From NCBI GenBank assembly GCA_016718825.1, contig JADKCL010000014.1, forward strand, positions 136,397 through 200,396: a DNA stretch of 64,000 bases, given 5' to 3'. A model generated the notes under the pieces. It ran no database searches. It worked only from the letters and a program-made list of their open reading frames with translations, and had not been told where the DNA came from. Of the stretch, positions 46,085-56,300 are shown in pieces. The position numbers and the translations under genes are program-made. Source of the DNA: Bacteroidota bacterium. GTDB taxonomy: Bacteria > Bacteroidota > Bacteroidia > J057 > JADKCL01. Position 1 is the stretch's first letter, and every line of letters begins with the position of its first letter.

Positions 46085-48178
46085 TCAGCGCAAATCTTTG
46101 ATGATCGCGCAGGCTTCATTGATGTAGATGTCTTTTTGCAGGCCTTCGATCCATTCCTTGTTCATTTTGACACGAACGGTATCAGAATTGATCGTGGTAA
46201 GATCGGCAGGGAGATTGACCACCGAGACCCCTTTGATCGGCTTGAATGCGTTTTTGTAGGCATCCGATTCTTCTTTCAACTTCTTTTCCTCGGCGCGGTA
46301 GGCATCCAACTTCAAGGTCTGGAGTTGCTCGTCACGCTGGGTTTTGAGACGCTGCGCATTGTCTTCGGCAATTTGAAACAACGGATCCTTGGTGATACGC
46401 TCACGCGATTCCTTGCGAATTTTGGCATAATCAGAGGCCGTCAACTTCCAAGGGTTGTATAGCGCGGGTTCGATTTCATCCCAAGGCATGACATGCTCCT
46501 GCTCCTTTTCGCCGCGATCGACATAGGTGTAGGCATCTGGAAGAATGACATCCGGGGTCACGCCTTTGAGTTGGGTAGCGCCGCCATTGATGCGGTAAAA
46601 CTTCTGGGTGGTGAGCTTGATTGAACCCAATGGCTTCAATTCATTTTCGCCACGCAGCAGGTTGTCAAGGTCAAAGAAACGCTGCACGGTGCCTTTGCCA
46701 AAGGTCGGCGTGCCCACGATGATACCACGCTTGTAGTCTTGAATCGCCGCTGCCATGATTTCGGAGGCGGAGGCGGAACTGCTGTTGACGAGGATCACGA
46801 GTGGACCGTCGTACAGCGTTTTGGGGTCGCTGTCTTCCAAGACCTGCGGCGCGCCGTAACGGTTGCGCACTTGCACCATCGGACCTTGGTCCACAAATAG
46901 CCCTGCCATTTCGACGACATCCATCAAGGAGCCACCGCCGTTGTTGCGGAGGTCGATCACAAGACCGTCCATTCCCTGCGCTTTGAGCTTTTCGACTTCA
47001 ATGCGGACGTCCTTGGCACAGGTACGGCCATTTTTGTTGGAGAAGTCGGCATAAAACTTGGGCAACTTGATATAGCCGACACCTTTGTTGGTATAGCTGT
47101 TTTTGATGATCGCAGAGCGGGCATAGGTTTCCTCGAGCACCACGATGTCGCGAATGATCGAGATGATTTTCGTGCTGCCATCGGTTTTCTTGACCGTCAG
47201 GCGCACTTCCGTTCCTTTTGGACCGCGGATGTACTTCACCGCATCATCGACGCGCATGTCGACGATATCCACGGGCTCTTCCTTGCCTTGCGCCACTTTG
47301 AGGATGATGTCATCCTCGGCCAATTCGCCTTGGCGGTAACAGGCACTGCCGGGCACGATGGCCGCTACTTGGATGTAACCGTCCTTTTCTTGCAAGGTGG
47401 CACCGATTCCTTCAAGCTGACCCGACATTTGAATGTCGAAGTTTTCCTTGTCAGCAGGTGGGAAGTAGCCGGTATGTGGATCGTAGATATTGGTGATCAC
47501 GTTGAGGAACATGCTGCGACGGTCGTCCTGATCCATCTTGTCCATGCGCTTGGACCAGTCGTCATAAGTCTTCATGACCTTCACACGGGCATCCTGCTCC
47601 AATTCGGCCATGGTTTTGGTCGAAGCGCCCGCTGGATTGCTCTCAGTCTTTTCCTGAAGATCCAATTCGGTATAAAGGCGAGACAATACGTTGAATTTGA
47701 GAAGCTTCCTCCAGCGCTCTTTGAGTTCCTTCTCGTCTTTGGCCCACGGCATTTCGTCGGCTTTCAATTCGATGGATTCATCGACATTAAAATCGAATGG
47801 TTGCGTGAGGATTTCCTTGTAGAATCCCTTGACCATCGCCATGCGGTTGGCATACAATTCGTCGGCTTTGTCAAAGAAGGCATAGCTGCCATCCTTGATT
47901 TGGTCGTCGATTTTGGTCTCTTGCTCCCGCAGGTTCTCGATGTCGGAGACCGTAAAATACCGCTTGCTGTAGTCCAAGCGGTCAATGTAGAGTTTGAAGA
48001 CATTCTTGGAGAATGTATCGTCAATCTCAAACGGGGCGTAGTGGCTCGAGTTAATGCCTTGAACGATCAACTTCATGATCACTTCGTCCTTGGCTTGCTC
48101 CTGATTCACTGACCGGAAAGCAAACAAGCCCAAAACGCTTAAAAGGACGGCAAAAACGGTTATTTTAGTGTAACGCAT
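46085..48178 (-). CDS. prc: Carboxy-terminal (tail-specific) protease, Prc/CtpA type
   Basis: This 697-residue serine protease of family S41 cuts periplasmic or envelope proteins from their C-termini. It has an N-terminal signal or anchor segment (TKITVFAVLLSVLGLFAF) and a long helical region. A PDZ domain follows (GQLEGIGATLQEKDGYIQV to about residue 320), then the catalytic domain with VNSSSASASEI and FGKGTVQ. The likely dyad is Ser470 and Lys495, with the usual 25-residue spacing. A C-terminal tail domain as in E. coli Prc (LQTLKLDAYRAEEKKLKEE) follows. The upstream region has an AGGAGG stretch 12-18 bases before the start. A terminator follows the gene. Confidence 0.93.
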   Translation of the reverse strand: MRYTKITVFAVLLSVLGLFAFRSVNQEQAKDEVIMKLIVQGINSSHYAPFEIDDTFSKNVFKLYIDRLDYSKRYFTVSDIENLREQETKIDDQIKDGSYAFFDKADELYANRMAMVKGFYKEILTQPFDFNVDESIELKADEMPWAKDEKELKERWRKLLKFNVLSRLYTELDLQEKTESNPAGASTKTMAELEQDARVKVMKTYDDWSKRMDKMDQDDRRSMFLNVITNIYDPHTGYFPPADKENFDIQMSGQLEGIGATLQEKDGYIQVAAIVPGSACYRQGELAEDDIILKVAQGKEEPVDIVDMRVDDAVKYIRGPKGTEVRLTVKKTDGSTKIISIIRDIVVLEETYARSAIIKNSYTNKGVGYIKLPKFYADFSNKNGRTCAKDVRIEVEKLKAQGMDGLVIDLRNNGGGSLMDVVEMAGLFVDQGPMVQVRNRYGAPQVLEDSDPKTLYDGPLVILVNSSSASASEIMAAAIQDYKRGIIVGTPTFGKGTVQRFFDLDNLLRGENELKPLGSIKLTTQKFYRINGGATQLKGVTPDVILPDAYTYVDRGEKEQEHVMPWDEIEPALYNPWKLTASDYAKIRKESRERITKDPLFQIAEDNAQRLKTQRDEQLQTLKLDAYRAEEKKLKEESDAYKNAFKPIKGVSVVNLPADLTTINSDTVRVKMNKEWIEGLQKDIYINEACAIIKDLR

Positions 48179-48264
48179 ACCTATATGTCTCCTCCTCTCA
48201 TGAGGAATCCGCTAATTGAACGTAAAAGTTAAGCGATAGTTGCTGGTTTTGGAAATCTGTTTTC

Positions 48265-48419
48265 AGTTAGAAGTGAGAAATTAGCAGTTAGCAGTTGAAG
48301 GCAGGTTAGTTAGCAGTTAGAAATTAGCAGTTAGCAGTTGAGGGCAGGTTAGTTAGCAGTGAGAAATTAGCAGTTAGCAGTTCCGATCACTGCTAACTGC
48401 TAACCGCTAATTGCTAACT
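48265..48419. repeat. 43-bp tandem repeat ending in a 31-bp stem-loop
   Basis: Units start at 48265, 48308 and 48351 with period 43 and are built from the heptad-like word ttagcag. The third unit (48351-48381) pairs with 48389-48419 over 31 positions (26 matched) around the loop tccgatc. The structure ends directly before the proC stop codon, so it can act as the proC terminator. Confidence 0.85.
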
Positions 48420-49221
48420 ATTTCTCGATTTTCTGATACGACGCCACGATGCCTCTGATGAGCGCCGAACTGAAGCCTTGGTGTTCCATTTCGTTGAGGC
48501 CCACGATGGTACAGCCTTTGGGGGTGGTCACTTTGTCGATTTCTTCCTCGGGATGGCGGCCACCTTGTAGCAGGAGATCGGCTGCGCCTTTCACCGTCTG
48601 ATTGGCGATGAGGCTGGCAGTTTGGCTGTCGAATCCAATTTGAATGCCCCCTTGGACCATCGCACGGATGAAACGCATGACAAATGCAATCCCGCAAGCA
48701 CCTAGCACGGTGGCAGCTTCCATCAGGCTTTCTTCGATGAGCGCCGTACGACCGAGTTGCTCAAAAAGCTCGGTTACCAAGGGCAAGCCTTGGCTCCGCC
48801 CCTTCGCATGGGCAAGACAGGTGATGCTTTGCTGAATGCTTGTGGCAGTATTGGGCATCGCGCGGAAGATTTGCACGTCGGATGCTGCCCATTCGGCCAT
48901 TTGTTTGATCTCGATGGAGCTCATGACCGAAACAAGGACCTTGGAAGCGTCGAGTGCGGGGGCGATTTCGCTGAGAATTTCCTGTGCCTTGAAGGGCTTC
49001 AGCGCGAGGATGATGACATCAGCGTCCTTCACTGCAGCCAAATTGTCGTCGGTGACTTGGATGCCGGCATCGCGGAGTTCCGTGAGCAAGGCGGTTTGCC
49101 GGCGGGTGCAGGTGATGTGTGCAGCAGGAATTTGCCCGCTTTGGGCCCAGCCGAGGGCCATCGATTGCCCAAGGTTGCCGGCGCCGATCACGGCAATTTT
49201 GATTTCGGAGAGTGATTTCAT
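48418..49221 (-). CDS. proC: Pyrroline-5-carboxylate reductase
   Basis: ProC catalyses the last step of proline synthesis, NAD(P)H-dependent reduction of pyrroline-5-carboxylate. The 267-residue protein (from ATG 49221; ATG 49230 is an alternative) has the Rossmann motif AVIGAGNLGQSMALGW at its start, ADVIILALKPF near residue 88, and the AMPNTATSIQQS segment near 127. The C-terminal signature TPKGCTIVGLNEME is near 240. It is intact. Its stop codon lies at the edge of a 43-bp repeat hairpin. It is separated from the sensor kinase gene by about 215 bases. Confidence 0.94.
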   Translation of the reverse strand: MKSLSEIKIAVIGAGNLGQSMALGWAQSGQIPAAHITCTRRQTALLTELRDAGIQVTDDNLAAVKDADVIILALKPFKAQEILSEIAPALDASKVLVSVMSSIEIKQMAEWAASDVQIFRAMPNTATSIQQSITCLAHAKGRSQGLPLVTELFEQLGRTALIEESLMEAATVLGACGIAFVMRFIRAMVQGGIQIGFDSQTASLIANQTVKGAADLLLQGGRHPEEEIDKVTTPKGCTIVGLNEMEHQGFSSALIRGIVASYQKIEK

Positions 49222-49435
49222 GTATTTCATCAATAAGGCGGCAAAGATAGGATTCGGGTTGGGACATTGCCAGTTTCTTCCGGGGTGTGAATCTGAAATT
49301 TAGCCACGAAGACACGGAGGCACGAAGGCAAGAATGACTTTGTGGCTTCGTGGCTTCGTGGCAAATCTTACACCCAATGCAAGAATCCAAAATTTGTAAT
49401 TCCCGAATGGTTTGCAGACATTTCAACCTTAATCT

Positions 49436-52400
49436 ATGCAACACAAAGAAACAAAGCACTTCAGCTTGCGTTGGCTATTGCTGTTTTGGTTGTTGGGATG
49501 GGCTGGCAGCCTGTTTTCCCAATCGCCCGACCATACGCAGTATTCCTTGGACAATGGTTTGGCGAGTTCGATTGTGTATTCTGCGATTCAGGACAAGGAT
49601 GGTTTTATCTGGTTTGCCACCGAATCCGGTGTGAGTCGCTTTGACGGAACGCATTTCCAGAACTTCACCGTCGGCGATGGCCTCGTCGGCAATGACGTGC
49701 TGCGGCTGTACGAGGACCACAAAGGCCGGATATGGTGTCTTTCCTTCAATCCACAGATCTGCTATTTCGAGAATGGGCAAATCCACAATCCGAAAACAGA
49801 TCCCTGGTTGGATGCGGTCAAGGCTCGCAACTTTTTCCCATCCTTGATTGAAGATGGCCGGGGCGACCTTTGGCTTGCCGCTGACAATGGAAAACTCATC
49901 CAAATCAATGCAGACCGCAAAGAAGTGAACGACTCGGTTTTTCCCGAATTGCTGCCTGGGAGTCTTTGGGGATTTTTTCTGGACAAAGACCGGCTGGCTG
50001 TCGCAGTCTGCAACTCCTTTGCCCATCCCTTGATCACAGGTGCTTCATCCATCCCGATCCAACCGCCCATGCCGCGTTGGCTTGCTCCCCGCATCGGCAA
50101 TATCTCGGACCAAGCCGTGATCACTGCCATGGCCAACCAAGCCACCTTGTTTCTCAATCATTCAGCTTACCCGCTGCGACTTCCTCCTGAATTTGACAAA
50201 GCAGATATCTTGTCTGTAACGCTCGACCGTGAACAAAATCTCTGGTTTGGTACCCGTGACGGAGCGCTGATGCTGTCTGACTTCGAATTGCACGACACGA
50301 CCATTCGCTACAGCAAGATCAGGAAATTTCTCCCGGGCCGCACGATTACTTCCATTTTGGAAGACCATGAAGGCAATCATTGGCTGACGTCCTTGGGCGA
50401 AGGCGTATTCTTCTTTTCCTCGATCCATGCGATTACCTATCAGCCTTTTCCCGAAATTGGAAATGCATTCGCCAACAAGGTCTTTGTCGATTCAAGAGGT
50501 GAGGTTTGGGTGGGATTTGACAAGAACATCTATGCCAAACTGACCCACGGAAACATGGAGATCCATCAGCTTCCGCGCGGCGCAAATGGGCGCGGACGCA
50601 TGAACGATATCTTTGAGGATCAGGGCGGAAACATTTTCTTGGCTACCGATGAATCCGTGGTGATCATCGATCGGTCGGGCAAAACGCATTACCATCAGCC
50701 TTATGTCAAGGCCATTGCACAGGTGCCCAATGGGGACTATTATGTGAGCCATGGATGGCAAGTCAACCGCATCAAAAATTGCCCGCCTGCGCAATTTGAG
50801 CAGGCTTATGCACTTGCACGCAGCAGCCATGACCACCACATGATGACAAGGGCTACCTCATTGGCAACCACCGCCAATGGGAAATTGCTCTTGGGGACAT
50901 TGCATGGACTTTTTGAGGCGGAAAATGGGATTCTCAAGCAAATTGAGGCGGTACCGGCAGTGCCGATTTCGCACATCAAAACAGTCCCAAGTGGTCGCGT
51001 CTGGCTCAGTACCCTCAACAGCGGAATTGGATTCCTTGAAAATGGGAAATTTCATCCGGTAGCACCGGAACCGATGAATTCAGATATCTGCCATGACATT
51101 ACCATTGATGCATCCGGGATCGTGCACATAGCGACCAACCGGGGAATCACCCGCCTGGAGCCACTTGACGCTGCGGGAACTACTTTCAGAAGTCGCAGTT
51201 TTGGTAAAAGTTACGGCCTTGCCTCCGACGAGGTCAGGAGTGTCGCCACAGACAATGGCAAAGTATACGTGGCAACCGCCAAAGGGCTCACTGTCATCGA
51301 TGCGGCGTTTCTCACCGGCAACCAACCAGCAGTGCGCCTGCATGCCAAGGCATTCACAGCCTCTGGAAAGGAACTTTCGTTGAATGGGGAAACGCTGCAA
51401 CTTCAGGCGGATGACAATCAGTTTTCCTTGTTATTTACCGGAATCAGCTACCGCAACGCCAACAATGTCCAGTACCGTTATGTTTTGAGCAAGGACAATG
51501 AAGTCGGCGAATGGAATGCGACCTCGTCGCGGCGCTTGGACTTCCCCTATTTGAGTCCTGGCAAGTACAAATTACAGCTGGAGGCGATGATCGAAGGATT
51601 GCCCTCCACCACCGACAAAATTGAATTCCATTTCGAAGTGTTGCCGGCATTTTGGGAGACGAGCCTGGTCCGAATCCTCGTTTTTTTGCTACTGCTGGGC
51701 TGTGTGCTGATGATTTTCTGGCTTGTCTTGCGCAGACGCAAGGTGCAGGAACGCAAACGCGCCGAAAACAACAAACGCATAGCCGAACTGGAGCACAAGG
51801 CCTTGCGGGCACAGATGAATCCGCATTTCATCTTCAACAGTCTCAATTCCATCGAGCGCTTCTACATCACCGATCGCATGGAGGAAGCCAATACCTTCAT
51901 TGCCGACTTCAGCGAATTGATGCGCGCCATCCTCGACCTGTCTGCCAAGCCATTTATTTTACTTTCGGAGGAATTGCGGCTCGTCGAATTGTTTCTGACC
52001 CTCGAATCGCATCGGATGGATCACCGTTTTGACTTCGACATCGAGGTTGCCCCCGAAATTGATCCGGAGGCAACCTATGTCCCGCCCCTGATCCTGCAGC
52101 CCTTTGTGGAAAATTCCATTTGGCATGGCGTGTCGGCCTTGGAAAACCGCAAAGGGAATATCAAGATTCTCGTGGGAAACAAGGCCGAAGGAATCCAAGT
52201 GACCGTTCGCGACAATGGGATCGGCAGGAAAAAATCGGCTGAGCTGCAGCGCAAATACCGCAAAAAGCATACTTCAAGCGGGATCAGGATCACCAAGGAA
52301 CGCTTTGAACTGTTGAATCTAGACCTGGAGGGCAAAATGAATTACCAAATTGAATTTCACGATTTGGTCAATGAAGACGATATTGGCATAGGAACGGATG

Positions 52401-52444
52401 TCGTCATCAGCCTTCCAAATGCATTTAATGATACATTACAATGA
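49436..52444 (+). CDS. Sensor histidine kinase of LytS type with beta-propeller sensor
   Basis: The 1,002-residue protein has an N-terminal hydrophobic segment (LRWLLLFWLLGWAGSLFS). A regulator-propeller region of many blades follows, with phrases such as DKDGFIWFATESGVSRFDG, EDHKGRIWCLSF and LDREQNLWFGTRDG. Then come a Y_Y_Y-like beta domain (VQYRYVLSKDNEVGEW) and one membrane helix near 741-765 (RILVFLLLLGCVLMIFWLVL). The cytoplasmic part is a His_kinase domain of the LytS/YehU class, with His in MNPHFIFNSLNSIE near residue 797, and an HATPase region (PLILQPFVENSIWHG; VRDNGIGRK). The periplasmic propeller would sense an extracellular ligand. The stop overlaps the next gene by four bases (ATGA), so the kinase and regulator are coupled. 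Confidence 0.93.
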   Translation: MQHKETKHFSLRWLLLFWLLGWAGSLFSQSPDHTQYSLDNGLASSIVYSAIQDKDGFIWFATESGVSRFDGTHFQNFTVGDGLVGNDVLRLYEDHKGRIWCLSFNPQICYFENGQIHNPKTDPWLDAVKARNFFPSLIEDGRGDLWLAADNGKLIQINADRKEVNDSVFPELLPGSLWGFFLDKDRLAVAVCNSFAHPLITGASSIPIQPPMPRWLAPRIGNISDQAVITAMANQATLFLNHSAYPLRLPPEFDKADILSVTLDREQNLWFGTRDGALMLSDFELHDTTIRYSKIRKFLPGRTITSILEDHEGNHWLTSLGEGVFFFSSIHAITYQPFPEIGNAFANKVFVDSRGEVWVGFDKNIYAKLTHGNMEIHQLPRGANGRGRMNDIFEDQGGNIFLATDESVVIIDRSGKTHYHQPYVKAIAQVPNGDYYVSHGWQVNRIKNCPPAQFEQAYALARSSHDHHMMTRATSLATTANGKLLLGTLHGLFEAENGILKQIEAVPAVPISHIKTVPSGRVWLSTLNSGIGFLENGKFHPVAPEPMNSDICHDITIDASGIVHIATNRGITRLEPLDAAGTTFRSRSFGKSYGLASDEVRSVATDNGKVYVATAKGLTVIDAAFLTGNQPAVRLHAKAFTASGKELSLNGETLQLQADDNQFSLLFTGISYRNANNVQYRYVLSKDNEVGEWNATSSRRLDFPYLSPGKYKLQLEAMIEGLPSTTDKIEFHFEVLPAFWETSLVRILVFLLLLGCVLMIFWLVLRRRKVQERKRAENNKRIAELEHKALRAQMNPHFIFNSLNSIERFYITDRMEEANTFIADFSELMRAILDLSAKPFILLSEELRLVELFLTLESHRMDHRFDFDIEVAPEIDPEATYVPPLILQPFVENSIWHGVSALENRKGNIKILVGNKAEGIQVTVRDNGIGRKKSAELQRKYRKKHTSSGIRITKERFELLNLDLEGKMNYQIEFHDLVNEDDIGIGTDVVISLPNAFNDTLQ

Positions 52445-53190
52445 TCAAAACGGTTCTGATCGACGATGAATCCGGTGCACGCGAGACGCTCCGGCATCAA
52501 TTGGCCAAATACCTGCCCCATTTGACCGTGGTAGGCGAGGCGGATTCCGTTGAATCCGGCATCACATTGCTGGAGCAAACCGCACCGGAGCTCGTCTTTT
52601 TGGACATCGAAATGCCCTTGGGTTCTGGATTTGACATTTTGGATGCGACGCGGCACCTCAAATTCCAAGTCATCTTTATCACCGCATTCAGCCAATATGC
52701 GCTCCAAGCCTTCAAGTTTTCGGCAGCGGCCTACCTGATGAAGCCGGTGCGCATCACGGAGCTGAAGGAGGCTGTCGAAAGGGTGTTTGCACCGAGCGCC
52801 ATGGCAACAAGTCAGCAGAAATTGAGTGTCCTTTCCCATAATCTGAGCCCGCAGGGGGTTAATTCGTCCAAAATCGTGCTACCAGACTTGACCGGCTTTT
52901 TTGTCGTGGACATCCACACGATCATTCGCTGCGAAAGCGAAAGGAACTATACCCGGTTCTATTTCACCGACCAAAACACGACCCTTGTCACCCGAACGCT
53001 CAAGGAATATGACGACTTGCTGACACCGAATGGCTTCTTGCGCATTCACCAAAGCCACCTTGTGAATCTGGCCTTTGTAAAACGGTATATCCGCGGCAAG
53101 GGCGGCGAGGTTGAAATGAGCGACAAGGCGGTTTTGCCCCTTTCCCGGCACAAAAAGGATGAATTTTTGAAGCATTTCCACGTCGAGTAA
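52441..53190 (+). CDS. LytTR-family response regulator
   Basis: The 249-residue protein has a receiver domain (residues 1-120) and a C-terminal LytTR DNA-binding domain. In the receiver, the acidic pair is Asp8-Asp9, the phosphorylation site is Asp55 (LVFLDIEMPLGSGFD) and the conserved lysine is Lys101 (YLMKPVR). The LytTR domain spans about 145-245 and contains IIRCESERNYTRFYF, then FLRIHQSHLVNLAFVKRYI. It is the partner of the LytS-like kinase just upstream. LytTR regulators bind direct repeats near target promoters; the genes controlled here are unknown, but the adjacent cargo protease is a candidate. Confidence 0.94.
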   Translation: MIKTVLIDDESGARETLRHQLAKYLPHLTVVGEADSVESGITLLEQTAPELVFLDIEMPLGSGFDILDATRHLKFQVIFITAFSQYALQAFKFSAAAYLMKPVRITELKEAVERVFAPSAMATSQQKLSVLSHNLSPQGVNSSKIVLPDLTGFFVVDIHTIIRCESERNYTRFYFTDQNTTLVTRTLKEYDDLLTPNGFLRIHQSHLVNLAFVKRYIRGKGGEVEMSDKAVLPLSRHKKDEFLKHFHVE

Positions 53191-53356
53191 GACGACTCCT
53201 GAGATTCCCGATTGATAGGTCAGACGGACCATCTGTCATCCAAACCATGTACTTGGGTAAGTGGCACTAACCACCCCTGAACTTTGATCCCATCTTTGAC
53301 GGTAATACGCTGCGAAAGCGTCTGAACAATTTTTGTTTTTGATTACCAATGAAAAG

Positions 53357-56300
53357 ATGAAAACAATGGCTTCCCGTACTAACAGAAAATTCTTGCTTGC
53401 TTGGTTCTTCCTCTTGGTTGGCCTCACCGGTCGGATGTTGGGGCAAGCCCCATGTGCCTCCGAAGCGACGCCGGACCAAATCCGCTACATGACCCAGACG
53501 CGTGAGGCGCGCCAAAATTTTGATGTCGCCACCCTGCGAGGAGCAGTCAAATGGGTGCCGATCACATTCCACAACGTCACCCGTACCAACGGAACGGGGG
53601 GACTCAACACAACGGTGATTCCGACAATTATCAGCGACCTTAACCGCTCCTTCGGCCCCGCCAACATTCAATTTTTCCAATGCGGACCGATTGAAACGAT
53701 CAACAACGACACATATTTCGACTTGACCGTTGGCCGTTCGGGGGATCCCTATCCAGCAGAAGACGCCGTGATTTGCGGTGCGCATGACGTGCCCAATACG
53801 CTCAACATGTACTTTTTCAATTCGTTTTACTCGACGTATTGGGGTCCTGGCGTGCGCGGATTGGCCTATTTCCCGGGCGGACCTGAGCGGGTTCTGATTG
53901 AGACAGCGTATGCAACCAATGGTTCGCGCACAATCGAGCACGAAGTCGGCCACTTCTTTTCCCTTTACCATACGCACCAAAATACAGGCCATTCCACCCT
54001 CGGTGAATGCGCCAACGGCTCCAACTGCGCCATCGCAGGCGATGAGGTTTGTGATACTCCTGCCGAACCCACCTTGGGACTGCCATCCAATACATCGGGT
54101 TGTACCTACATCGGCTCCGCGCTCGACCCATGTGGACAGCCTTATGTACCCAATATGTACAACTACATGAATTACACAAGTGGCTGCGGCAGCATGTTTT
54201 CTGCCGGTCAATACAACCGCATGGCTTGGAGCGCAATGTACGAACGCGCCAATCTCGCTTGTGCTGCAGGCACCAATGCACCTTGCACCTCCATTGTCAC
54301 GACCTTCCCTTACACCCAAGGATTCGAGTCTGGCAACCTGGGCGATTGGACCAACGCCACCAACGACAACTTTGATTGGTCAGTCGTCACTGCTGCACCA
54401 CATGCCCCTACCACCGGACCTACCGCTGCAGCCGTAGGGACCAAATTTGCCTACATCGAAGCCAATGGCAATACTTCCCACAAGATTGCAAGTTTGGACA
54501 TGCCATGTTTTGACCTCACCTATATCAGCAATCCACGTGTGGAATTCCGTTATCACATGGTGGGTACAGGCACGGGAACACTCAAACTCGAAGGCTCAAG
54601 CAACGGCGGTGCATCTTGGACCACACTATTTTTCAAAGAGGGTGCCCAAGCAAGCGGATGGCAGACGCAAGTGGTGGACCTGAGTGCCTACGCCTCCCAA
54701 ACCACTTTCAAATTCCGCATTTCGGCTACAACAACGGCCAACAACCTGGGCGATATTGCGATTGACAATTTCCGGGTTTATTCGCAGCCATGTGCTTTTA
54801 CGCCCACGATCTCCCATGTTGATTTGACTTGCAGCTATTTGCCGACCGGATCAGCCTCGATTTCCGGCGCGCCCGGCGGGTCGACCTACAATTGGGCCAA
54901 AGGAGATTATCCAACGGTGAGCATCGGCACGACAGCCTCAATCTCCAACTTGCAGCCTGGAGCCTACCAAGTGACCGTGACGAGCAGCGGCTGCAGCAGT
55001 GTCCATGGCACGTATATCGAGGAAAATGTTTTCCGGATTCTCGCGACACAAACGCATCCGACCTTGACGACATCGGGATCGCTCAATATTCAATGGCAAG
55101 GTGGCGTATTGCCTTATTCGTCCTTGTCTTGGACAGGCCCTGTGAGCGGGAGCTTGGGCAGCATCACGGGCAATAGCTACAACCTGACGGGCTTGCCCGC
55201 AGGCATCTACAGCATCCAAATGACCGATGCCATCGGCTGCGTCAATGGCACTTCCGAGTCGCTCGTCGGGATTACGCCAGCCTGTCCTTGTGCGGGTTCC
55301 ATTGGCGTTGGCACCTTTGAAGGCTTCGAATCCGGACTCGGAAATTGGACGAATTGCGCAGGTTTTGACGCCTACGATTGGGCGATCGGAACGGGTGACA
55401 TGAGCCCGACAGGTACCACCGGGCCAACCACATCGACCGCCCCCAATGCACCCAATGGCGCTTACGCTGGCAATCAATATGCCTATGCCGTTTCCAATGA
55501 TTTTGATCCGTTGTACTTTGCCGAATCCGTTTTCTCCAGCCCCTGTCTCGATTTCACCGGGGTTGCCCACCCTGCAATGCGGTTTTACTATCACAATTAC
55601 CACTCCTCCGGCACTGTTGATCCTTTGCGTGTAACGCTCTACAATCAAGTGACTGGCAGTCTGGAAATGCTTTGGGAAAGTGATGTAACTTCCTCAGACG
55701 CCTGGCGCGAGGTCGTGGTCGATTTGACTTCAGCGGGCAATACCAATGGCATCTACGAAATTGTGTTTTCAACCTATCCATTGGGTGCCACAACCAATGA
55801 TGTCGCCATCGACAATTTCGAATTGTTTGACGGTGGTGCAGGTGGATTCGTCTCCAGTGTGACAACGACTCCTGCAAGTTGTGGCAATACGGCCACCGCG
55901 AGCGTCAATGCATCCTGCTCTGGCGCAATAACTTATGCCTGGAGCCATGGCCCGACAACCGCAGCGGTCACCGGCTTGGCAGGCAATACTGAATATTATG
56001 TTACCGTTACCTGTGCCGGAGCTCCTTGCGCCCGTGTACACAAGGTCAAGACTTCCGTCAACGACATGATACCCTCTACCAACATTACGCATGTCGTGGC
56101 ATCTGGACAGACCAATGGCGCGGTGGACCTATTCGTTACGGGTGGAAAAACTCCCTATACCTACAACTGGACCGGTCCGAGTGGCTTTACAGCAACCACT
56201 CAGGACATTTCCAACCGGGGTGCGGGCACCTACAACGTCACGGTAACCGACGCCTTGGGCTGTACCAAAACCGCCATTGCGCTCATCTATGATGGAGGAT

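Noticed and set aside
47288..48112. Plus-strand open frame of 274 codons
   Set aside because: It is opposite the N-terminal half of prc, which has family motifs on the minus strand.
48265..48419. Possible non-coding RNA gene
   Set aside because: The hairpin is derived from tandem copies of one short word, which is better explained as a repeat with terminator potential.
53267..54319. Minus-strand open frame of 350 codons
   Set aside because: It is the antisense of the M43 protease start, whose HExxH and signal peptide are clear on the plus strand.
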